A stretch of DNA of 8,592 nucleotides from Clostridiales bacterium. Its GTDB lineage: Bacteria; Bacillota; Clostridia; Oscillospirales; CAG-272. Shown piece after piece: positions 1 through 5,490 of this stretch. Made by a program: the position numbers and the translations under genes. Location: assembly GCA_018370615.1 (NCBI GenBank), contig JAGZAC010000055.1, positions 1-8,592 on the forward strand, in the 5' to 3' direction. Under the pieces are notes generated by a model, which saw nothing but the letters and a program-made list of their open reading frames with translations, made no database searches and had not been told where the DNA came from. Every line of letters begins with the position of its first letter. Positions within the stretch are counted from its first letter, which is position 1.

Positions 1-1
1 C

Positions 2-544
2 TGTGAAAATGAAGAAACTGCAAAGGCTGCCGCTCAAATATTCATGAATTCCTGTATGCGGGTATATACCAACACAGACGTGCTGGGCGTTGAACTCTGC
101 GGTGCTTTGAAAAACATTATCGCTCTTGCCGCCGGAATGCTTCGAGGCATGGGAATGGGGGACAATACAAACGCCATGCTCATCACCCGCGGGATTGCAG
201 AAATAACCAGAATGGGCGTCTCTATGGGATGTAAGCGCCGTACCTTCAGCGGGCTGGCCGGCATCGGGGATTTGATTGTAACCTGCACTTCTGTCCACAG
301 CCGCAACTATCGGTGCGGGGAACTGATCGGACAGGGGATGTCTTACGAAGAAGCATCCAAAAAAATCGGCATGGTAGTAGAGGGATACTATGCACTGGAG
401 GCTGCTATGGAGTTGTCCCGCAGCCGCCAGGTGGACATGCCTATTGTTTCGGCAGTATACGATGTTGTGAAAAAAGGACGGAATCCTCGGGAAACCATGA
501 ACGAATTGATGCAAAGAGAAATGAAGTCGGAATTGGATACGTAG
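2..544 (+). CDS. gpsA: Glycerol-3-phosphate dehydrogenase [NAD(P)+], C-terminal part (5' end outside window)
   Basis: This enzyme reduces dihydroxyacetone phosphate to sn-glycerol 3-phosphate with NAD(P)H in the cytoplasm, supplying the backbone for phospholipid synthesis. The reading frame is open from the left edge, so the N-terminal Rossmann domain is missing and about 180 C-terminal residues are seen. Family landmarks appear in the right order: GVELCGALKN, whose Lys (codon 110-112) is the conserved catalytic lysine; GDNTNAMLITRG; a GLAGIGDLIVTCTS stretch followed by HSRN, which contacts substrate; and GMVVEGYYA near the coenzyme site. The gene ends with TAG at 542-544 after a typical short basic tail, so the C-terminus looks complete. 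An internal ATG at 44 is not the start, because homology continues upstream of it. The repeat array begins right after the stop, and the first convincing terminator is about 450 bp downstream. Confidence 0.95.
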   Translation, partial: CENEETAKAAAQIFMNSCMRVYTNTDVLGVELCGALKNIIALAAGMLRGMGMGDNTNAMLITRGIAEITRMGVSMGCKRRTFSGLAGIGDLIVTCTSVHSRNYRCGELIGQGMSYEEASKKIGMVVEGYYALEAAMELSRSRQVDMPIVSAVYDVVKKGRNPRETMNELMQREMKSELDT

Positions 545-559
545 TGTTAAATGAGCCAT

Positions 560-641
560 GCCCCGGAGCGGGTGGGGATTGTTCTCCAACAACCCCTCCG
601 TCGCAACATAGTTGCGACACCTCCCCTTGCACAGGGGAGGC
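560..641. repeat. Repeat unit 1, left arm truncated
   Basis: The outer left hairpin is missing and a degenerate small stem (CCCG at 562-565 with CGGG at 569-572) stands in for the inner left hairpin. The central pairing GGGGATTGTT/AACAACCCC follows, then the inner right hairpin TCGCAAC-ATA-GTTGCGA (601-617) and the outer right hairpin CCTCCCC/GGGGAGG (620-640). Confidence 0.75.
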
Positions 642-655
642 TTAGATTAGTGTAG

Positions 656-757
656 GCCTCCTTGTGCAAAGGGGCGGCCGACGGTAGTCGGCGGGGGATT
701 GTTCTTTTGCAACCCTTCCGTCAGCTTCGCTGACACCTCCCCTTGCATAGGGGAGGC
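656..757. repeat. Repeat unit 2, complete
   Basis: The 102-bp unit has inverted ends GCCTCC (656-661) and GGAGGC (752-757). The inner left hairpin is GCCGAC-GGTA-GTCGGC (677-692) and the inner right hairpin is TCAGC-TTC-GCTGA (721-733). Both differ in sequence from the matching stems of unit 3 but remain fully paired. Confidence 0.8.
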
Positions 758-771
758 TTAGATTAGTGCAG

Positions 772-881
772 GCCCCCTTGTGTAAAGGGGGCTGGCTGCG
801 TTAGCAGACTGGGGGATTGTCTTTTCCAACAGCCCTTCCGTCGCAACATAGTTGCGACACCTCCCCTTGCACAGGGGAGGC
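772..881. repeat. Repeat unit 3, complete
   Basis: The 110-bp unit has an outer left hairpin GCCCCC/GGGGGC (772-792), an inner left hairpin CTGC-GTTA-GCAG (796-807), an inner right hairpin TCGCAAC-ATA-GTTGCGA (841-857) identical to that of unit 1, and an outer right hairpin ending at 881. Confidence 0.8.
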
Positions 882-895
882 TTAGATTAGTGTAG

Positions 896-942
896 GCCCC
901 CTTGTGTAAAGGGGGCTGGCTGCGTTAGCAGACTGGGGGATA
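896..942. repeat. Repeat unit 4, left half only
   Basis: This copy repeats the left arm of unit 3 almost exactly (outer hairpin, inner CTGC-GTTA-GCAG hairpin, then GGGGGAT) and then diverges into unique AT-rich sequence. The right arm is absent, so the array is truncated on both sides. Confidence 0.75.
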
Positions 943-993
943 GTGCTGCAATACTCCATAGAAAAAATTTTCAAATAAATACCCAATTATAAC

Positions 994-1023
994 AAAACAG
1001 GCCCATATTGGGGCCTGTTTTTT
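994..1023. terminator. Bidirectional Rho-independent terminator
   Basis: The stem is CAGGCCC (998-1004) with GGGCCTG (1011-1017) and a 6-nt loop ATATTG. It is followed by six T on the plus strand and preceded by AAAA, which gives a U-tract in the other direction. It can end gpsA-side transcription on the plus strand and the serine hydrolase operon on the minus strand, whose stop codon is about 20 bp away. Confidence 0.9.
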
Positions 1024-1043
1024 ACTGAACCAAGCATTCGCTA

Positions 1044-2192
1044 CTACGCAAGGCAAGAATACAGCACATTCCGCAGCCGCGGAGCCGTAAAGTCCTCCTG
1101 ATTGTTTGTCATATGATGGGCATAAAACATGGCAAGCTCATTCTCCGGGTCCATCAACATATAAGCACCGGCCGCACCGGTCCATCCAAATTCTCCTATG
1201 GGTGAAGGAGAACCGGCCACTGCCGGATCCACCAGAGTGCGTACACCAAGACCATATCCATACCCCATCAGCGCGTTTCCCGCAAACCCAGAAAGGGAAG
1301 CAGGGATCGTCTGCAGATGATTTCTGCGCATCAAATCCACCGTACGGGGAGCCAGTATGCGGACGCCGTCCCGCACCAGGCCTCGCCCACACATCACGTC
1401 AGTAAATTTTGCCATATCGGAAACCGTGGACACAAGACCTGCCCCACCGCTGTCATACTGAGAGCCGAAAATGAACCCGTTTCTCTGCGTCGGGTCTCGC
1501 TGTATCGCGTTTTTCTCATCGCTGAAATTATACAATACAGCAATCTGCCTTTGCCGCTCCTCATCTGCACCAAAAGTGGTTTCATTCATTCCAATCACAT
1601 CAAATATCGTTCGCTTGACATAGGCACTGAAAGGCTCTCCGGCAATCACTTCCACAAGAGCTGCCAGAATATCATGAGAAAACCCGTAGCACCAGCGGGT
1701 TCCCGGGTCAAAAAGCAGTGGCTCCGCCGCAATGGCCCGCGCCATTTCCCGGGTGGGGCACTCTGGCGCATATTTCTCCCTTGCTGCAGCCAGGGCAGGT
1801 GAGTTATAATTGTAGTCTAGGCCAGACTGCATGGTAAACAGGTCCTGCACTGTCACATCCCTGGCAGGGGCACGCAAGTGCTCCGTTCCATCAGAAGCCG
1901 TATAACGCACCTGTACATCTGCCCACTCTGGCAGATATTTTTTTACAGGGTCGGTAAGAATGAACTTTCCCTGCTCCCACAATGTGAGAGCCGCGGCGCA
2001 GGTGACCGGCTTTGTAGCCGAATACATATACAAAAGCTCGCTACCCTGCATTTTCTGCCCAGTCTCTATATTGGAAAAACCGGAGGCATACTGAAACACC
2101 GGCCGTCTTTTATAATAGACAATGCAGGCATTTCCGGGAATCCGCCAGTTACAAAGCGCATCCATAAAATTGCGCAGTTTTGAAAAGTCCAC
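1044..2192 (-). CDS. Beta-lactamase-family serine hydrolase (class C / family VIII esterase-like)
   Basis: The 382-residue protein belongs to the serine beta-lactamase-like fold that includes class C beta-lactamases, DD-peptidases and family VIII esterases. The nucleophile motif SxxK is S58-A-T-K61, the second-motif tyrosine is Y169 (in WCYGFSHD), and the third motif is W337-T-G, the W-x-G form seen in esterase-like members in place of KTG. Length and motif spacing fit an intact enzyme. No signal peptide or membrane segment is visible, so it is probably cytoplasmic, which argues against a classical secreted beta-lactamase. The start is a GTG (2190-2192) with AGGAG at 2203-2207, 10 nt upstream; an ATG at residue 10 lacks such a site. 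It lies 18 bp after the G5/3D gene on the same strand, so the two are probably co-transcribed. The substrate cannot be told from sequence. Confidence 0.88.
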   Translation of the reverse strand: MDFSKLRNFMDALCNWRIPGNACIVYYKRRPVFQYASGFSNIETGQKMQGSELLYMYSATKPVTCAAALTLWEQGKFILTDPVKKYLPEWADVQVRYTASDGTEHLRAPARDVTVQDLFTMQSGLDYNYNSPALAAAREKYAPECPTREMARAIAAEPLLFDPGTRWCYGFSHDILAALVEVIAGEPFSAYVKRTIFDVIGMNETTFGADEERQRQIAVLYNFSDEKNAIQRDPTQRNGFIFGSQYDSGGAGLVSTVSDMAKFTDVMCGRGLVRDGVRILAPRTVDLMRRNHLQTIPASLSGFAGNALMGYGYGLGVRTLVDPAVAGSPSPIGEFGWTGAAGAYMLMDPENELAMFYAHHMTNNQEDFTAPRLRNVLYSCLA

Positions 2193-2210
2193 AGCCCTGC
2201 CGCTCCTATC

Positions 2211-3512
2211 TCAATCGAAAATATATACCCGCACATTCCGCCAGCCGTATCCGGCAAAATACGGATTGCTTGATTCAAAATAAACATCAATGATGTTGCC
2301 TTTTATCCCCCCGCCTGTATCGGCAGCCGTTCTAAAGCCGACTTCGCAGTAGCTGCCCGATATATAACAGGTAGTGCCAAGGGGAATGACCGTGGGGTCG
2401 ACAGCAATCACCTGTTCTGTTGCGGGAAGACCTGACGCCGTAATGCCGCCTCCGGTATAGACGGTAGATCTGCAGTCTAAATAATACGAATAGGAATACG
2501 TCTGGCCGCCTACGGTAAGTGTTCCGCCCACCCCACGGTAAATAACATTTTCCGTAGGATATGCGCTGACATATTCTCCTGTCTGCACCCGATCTACTTC
2601 CACACCGTTTACATAAGTGACCTGATACTCAGTCGTCTGGGTGCCGTTTACACCCTGCTGATACGTCTGGGTTGTTCCTTTTGGAATGGTTTGTACATCC
2701 ACATATCGGGTTTCATAGGGGATGGCAATGTTTACCGCCACTGTATCATATGTAACTGCATCCACAGACACAGTAGTATCTGCCTGAATGACTGCTTCTG
2801 TATCTACATTCGCTCGCTGTACATCACTTAGCTGAATGCCCATCAAGTCTATGAGTTCCCCTACAGTCTTCTCACCGGAAGTACATACAAGACTTTCCCT
2901 ATCATAGAAAGTAAAGGTGACGGTATACCGCGCCGTTGAAGATATCTCCTCTGCTGCAGCATCTGCCGCCTGAAAAAGCATCGGTTCCGCTTCAGGAATC
3001 TCCTCTTCTGTTTCTGCGTCTGCTGTACGTGCCGTAGCAGGCACGCCAATGGCCGTATCCACGGCCACCCCGTTGTCCTCTCCGGGATTTAAAATCAATA
3101 CTGCGGAAATGATGCCAGTACAGAGGCACAGCAGCACAACCGTCGTCACCACGGCACGTGCCACCTTAAAAGATGCCTTTGCGGCACGCCTGCCCGCCTG
3201 GGATACGTGCATCATGCGGGAACTGGGATTGGAATTGCTTCCAGCAGTCCGTTCAGGCTGACGGGACTGTGCCGGAATTTTCTGATAAATTCTCGGATTG
3301 CTTATACTTCTCGAAGTCTGACGCTGCGGCGTCGATGCCGTCGGACGTGCCTGCCGCGGCTGTGCCGCGGGCCGTACATGTACGCCCTTGCCGACAGGTA
3401 TCTGTCGCCTTACCTTTTCATTTTTTTTGCCAGTACTTGCTGCATTGCTCTTTGACAAAAGTTCTGACATTGCGCTTTGCGCACTGTTTTTCTTTTTCAA
3501 ATCGCTCACCAC
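2211..3512 (-). CDS. Membrane-anchored DUF348/G5/3D domain cell-wall protein (YabE-like)
   Basis: From the chosen start this is 433 residues. Residues 1-116 are a basic Ser/Gln/Arg/Pro-rich tail. One membrane helix follows (about 117-141), then an acidic linker, a DUF348 ubiquitin-like domain (about 196-254), a G5 domain (about 258-330, with the IPYETRYVD and QGVNGTQT signatures) and a C-terminal 3D domain (about 343-433). The three conserved aspartates are D372 (AVDPTVIPLGT), D398 (AADTGGGIKGN) and D409 (IIDVYF). The 3D domain has the double-psi barrel fold of MltA-like lytic transglycosylases, so a role in peptidoglycan remodelling outside the membrane is likely. The start is uncertain: no ATG lies near the N-terminus, and in-frame candidates are GTG at 3557, 3530, 3512 or 3509 and TTG at 3515, all with weak ribosome sites. 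I chose 3512 because SDLKKK follows it naturally. The domain calls are firm. Confidence 0.88.
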   Translation of the reverse strand: MVSDLKKKNSAQSAMSELLSKSNAASTGKKNEKVRRQIPVGKGVHVRPAAQPRQARPTASTPQRQTSRSISNPRIYQKIPAQSRQPERTAGSNSNPSSRMMHVSQAGRRAAKASFKVARAVVTTVVLLCLCTGIISAVLILNPGEDNGVAVDTAIGVPATARTADAETEEEIPEAEPMLFQAADAAAEEISSTARYTVTFTFYDRESLVCTSGEKTVGELIDLMGIQLSDVQRANVDTEAVIQADTTVSVDAVTYDTVAVNIAIPYETRYVDVQTIPKGTTQTYQQGVNGTQTTEYQVTYVNGVEVDRVQTGEYVSAYPTENVIYRGVGGTLTVGGQTYSYSYYLDCRSTVYTGGGITASGLPATEQVIAVDPTVIPLGTTCYISGSYCEVGFRTAADTGGGIKGNIIDVYFESSNPYFAGYGWRNVRVYIFD

Positions 3513-3714
3513 CAAAATTTTTTCCCGCACCTGCGGGCGGCTTCTATACGAAATCACAAAACTTCTTCGTATTTTCTGCCAATTTTCTAAAGAAATATTT
3601 GCCTTTTTGTATGTACAAACAGCGCGAAATATTGTATAATGTTTAATAGAAAGCTTTTTGTTTCGGCATAAATTTCCGCCGTTTTCTTCCGCTCCGTAAA
3701 CACATACAATTGAG
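3513..3714 (-). promoter_or_regulatory. Long 5' leader of the G5/3D operon
   Basis: Between the promoter at 3715-3743 and the likely start there are about 195 nt with no good protein start. The frame stays open through it but has no ATG. It holds a palindrome TTTGTATGTACAAA (3606-3619), a possible second minus-strand -10 TATACA (3633-3638), and a strong stem CCCGCA/TGCGGG (3524-3537) placed 11 nt before the GTG at 3512, where it could limit ribosome access. If translation really starts at 3557 or 3530 this last stem is partly coding. I could not assign a known riboswitch class. Confidence 0.4.
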
Positions 3715-3743
3715 AGTATAACACATTTGTATGAAAAATGCAA
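3715..3743 (-). promoter_or_regulatory. Sigma-A-type promoter for the G5/3D operon
   Basis: Read on the minus strand, TTGCAT (3738-3743) and TATACT (3715-3720) are separated by exactly 17 bp, close to the consensus TTGACA-17-TATAAT. It points into the wall-protein operon and would start transcription near 3708. Confidence 0.6.
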
Positions 3744-3768
3744 GTCAAAATTATGGATAAAGCACAAA

Positions 3769-3856
3769 TCCCCCATTTGGGGACAGGCAGTCACCTTCTC
3801 CGACGTATCAACACTAGCCTGAAAATACTGCCTGCACGCAAGGCTTTGGCCTTTGC
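3769..3856. other. Cluster of three adjacent hairpins, possible structured leader or small RNA
   Basis: Three stems lie back to back: TCCCC/GGGGA (3769-3783), CAGGCAGT/ACTGCCTG (3784-3791 with 3827-3834, enclosing 35 nt), and GCAAGGC/GCCTTTGC with one bulge (3838-3856). None is followed by a T-run, so they do not look like terminators. On the plus strand the cluster would lie in the leader of the HAD phosphatase, ending 22 nt before its ribosome site. On the minus strand it lies upstream of the G5/3D promoter. It matches no riboswitch class that I recognise. Confidence 0.4.
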
Positions 3857-3895
3857 ATATTAAAAAATAAAAATTGCAAGAAAGGTATAGCTTTT

Positions 3896-4702
3896 ATGAT
3901 TTCTTTACAACCCCTGCACGACAAAGAAGCCTTTATTATTGACATGGACGGTGTGATCTATCACGGAAACACACTGCTGCCGGGAGTTTTGGATTTCATT
4001 GACTGGATGCGTCGGGAAAATAAAAAGTTTCTTTTCCTCACCAACTCCAGCGAACGCTCCCCCAGAGAACTTTCCACAAAGCTTTTGCGCATGGGGTTGG
4101 ATATTCCGGAAGGACAATTCTACACAAGTGCGCTGGCCACCGCTTCCTTTCTGAAAACTCAATGTCCCGGGGGAAGCGCCTATGTGATTGGAGAGCCGGG
4201 ACTAATGAATGCCCTATATGAGGCCGGATTCAGCATGAACGACTATAACCCCGATTACGTTGTGTTTGGAGAGACCAGATCTATCAATTACGAAAAAATC
4301 GAACATGCCGTAAAGCTTGTCCAAAACGGCGCAAAGCTTATCGGCACAAACTCGGACCTTACCGGTCCCACAGATGCAGGCAGGATCATGCCCGCCTGCC
4401 GAGCACTCATCTCCCCCATTACCCTTACCACAGGCGTGGAAGCATATTATATCGGCAAACCCAACCCGCTGATTATGCGGCACGCGCTCAAGCATCTGAA
4501 TGTACGCAGGGAAAACGCCGCCATCGTAGGCGACCGGATGGACACAGACATTGTGGCCGGCATTGAAAGTGAGCTGGACACGGTACTGGTGCTCTCCGGT
4601 GTGACAGATTTGAAAACCATGAAGCTATTTCCCTACCGTCCCGCCTACATTATGAATGGCGTAGGCGACATTCCAAAAGATGAAATTGAACGCATCGGCT
4701 GA
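3896..4702 (+). CDS. NagD-like HAD-superfamily (subclass IIA) phosphatase
   Basis: The 268-residue cytoplasmic protein is a complete HAD hydrolase of the NagD/PNPase-like type, which removes phosphate from small metabolites such as nucleotides or sugar phosphates. Motif I is D16-M-D18-G-V (nucleophile and acid/base aspartates), motif II is TN at 49-50 within FLTNSS, motif III is the lysine K188 in GKPNP, and motif IV is GDRMDTD (212-218) for the magnesium ion. The large insert between motifs II and III is the C2 cap that defines subclass IIA and controls substrate choice, so the exact substrate is unknown. ATG at 3896 is preceded by AGAAAGG (3879-3885) with good spacing. The stop lies 3 bp from the end of the opposing SOD-like gene. 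Confidence 0.92.
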   Translation: MISLQPLHDKEAFIIDMDGVIYHGNTLLPGVLDFIDWMRRENKKFLFLTNSSERSPRELSTKLLRMGLDIPEGQFYTSALATASFLKTQCPGGSAYVIGEPGLMNALYEAGFSMNDYNPDYVVFGETRSINYEKIEHAVKLVQNGAKLIGTNSDLTGPTDAGRIMPACRALISPITLTTGVEAYYIGKPNPLIMRHALKHLNVRRENAAIVGDRMDTDIVAGIESELDTVLVLSGVTDLKTMKLFPYRPAYIMNGVGDIPKDEIERIG

Positions 4703-4705
4703 TTC

Positions 4706-5308
4706 TCAGACAACCCTGTCCCAATCTACCGCCGCAAGATAGCACGCAGCATATTTGCCTACATCTGTTCCGTAGGTATCCAAATATGCATGTTCCCAAA
4801 GGTCCAATGCAAGAATTCGTCTATATCTGTCCGGCGGCAGCAAATGATTCTTTGTATACAAAAGTTTCAAGGCACCGCTTCCGCGGTGCTTTTCTGCACA
4901 AAGCCACAAAAAACCACTTCCAATGTTTTCCCTGGCCATGTCCCGAAAAGCACAGCTGAATCCCTCCACGCTGCCGAACGATTTTTTCAGCAATTCCGCA
5001 AAGGCAAGGCTGGGGCTCTTTCCCCCGTCGCTCTCGCACAGCATGTTGAAATAAAGACTGTGTGCAATATACCCTCCTGCCGCCTCTCGAAGTTCCCGAA
5101 TATAGGGACGCAGATATCGGCTGCTGCCGGAGAGGGGCCTCTCATATATAGAGGAAAGCTCTCGCTCCGCCTCTCCATCCAGAAGCACATTCAGCTGTGC
5201 AGCAAGATTCCCCATGACAGCGTCTCGGTGGCGAATCAGCCGCTCCGTCGGTATAAATGTATCATATTTTCCCCCAAGGGGTGCATCTCTTCGATATTCC
5301 AGTCGCAT
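4706..5308 (-). CDS. Divergent Fe/Mn superoxide dismutase-like protein
   Basis: The 200-residue protein matches the length and order of iron/manganese superoxide dismutases. All four metal ligands are present by motif alignment: H27, H83 (in AHSLYF), and D169 and H173 (in LDLWEHAY); the closing AAVDWD also fits. Several normally conserved active-site positions have changed. The gateway His30 and Tyr34 (E. coli MnSOD numbering) become V31 and L35, the Asn before the second ligand is Ala, the Trp of HSLFW is Phe, and Gln146 becomes H155 in TKNHLL. A His at this last position is, from memory, known in archaeal SODs. Metal binding is therefore likely, while normal dismutase activity is uncertain. 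ATG at 5306-5308 has a strong AAGGAGG site 5 nt upstream. No signal peptide is seen. The gene is divergent from citrate synthase and convergent with the HAD gene. Confidence 0.82.
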   Translation of the reverse strand: MRLEYRRDAPLGGKYDTFIPTERLIRHRDAVMGNLAAQLNVLLDGEAERELSSIYERPLSGSSRYLRPYIRELREAAGGYIAHSLYFNMLCESDGGKSPSLAFAELLKKSFGSVEGFSCAFRDMARENIGSGFLWLCAEKHRGSGALKLLYTKNHLLPPDRYRRILALDLWEHAYLDTYGTDVGKYAACYLAAVDWDRVV

Positions 5309-5490
5309 AGCAGCCTCCTTCCCTTCACCATATGCTGCACAGACAAAACTTATGTATGACTTTTTTGTGCAAATTTTACAATAAACCTGTTTTTTTCATA
5401 ATTTTATAGGAAATATTGTATGCATTCATACGGAGTTCATTTTATTTTTGTAGAATATATTTATGATAAATGTAGAAAGGACCTCAGCTT
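5309..5490. promoter_or_regulatory. Divergent promoter region with a small dyad
   Basis: This AT-rich 182-bp gap must carry the promoters of both the SOD-like gene (minus) and citrate synthase (plus), since both start codons face outward from it. A dyad GTATG-CATT-CATAC lies at 5418-5431 and could be an operator or a small hairpin. Several AT-rich -10-like strings exist on each strand, but no -35/-10 pair with good spacing stands out, so exact promoters are not called. Confidence 0.45.

Larger units (their letters stand above)
560..942. repeat. Tandem array of compound palindromic (multi-hairpin) repeats
   Basis: The gene-free stretch after gpsA is filled by a tandem array with a period of 116-124 bp. 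Each full unit is a large imperfect inverted repeat. Its left arm is a GC-rich outer hairpin plus a small inner hairpin and a GGGGGATTGT-like strand. Its right arm is a CAACCCTTCCGTC-like strand, a small hairpin and an outer hairpin of the type CCTCCCC/GGGGAGG. Units are joined by an almost invariant 14-nt linker (TTAGATTAGTGTAG) at 642-655, 758-771 and 882-895. The array has a 5'-truncated unit (to 641), two full units (656-757 and 772-881) and a left half only (896 to about 942). No ORF here looks coding. The style matches hairpin repeats that I recall as frequent between genes in Oscillospirales-like genomes; that link is from memory and was not searched. Confidence 0.85.

Noticed and set aside
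313..645. Reading frames overlapping the end of gpsA and the repeat array (both strands)
   Set aside because: They lie in other frames of gpsA and run into hairpin repeats; they have no ribosome site or recognisable domain.
545..990. Repeat array considered as a CRISPR array
   Set aside because: Units are over 100 bp, internally palindromic, with a constant 14-nt linker in place of variable spacers, and no cas genes are present.
3635..3640. TATAAT on the plus strand as a promoter for the HAD gene
   Set aside because: The -10 is good, but the -35 at 17 bp (TGTACA) is poor and the site lies about 250 bp upstream of the gene; not strong enough to call.
3769..3856. Hairpin cluster as a known riboswitch (c-di-GMP, SAM, TPP, fluoride, ydaO)
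   Set aside because: A GACGCAAAGC-like string was considered for c-di-GMP-I, but the surrounding architecture and the other consensus blocks do not match any of these from memory.
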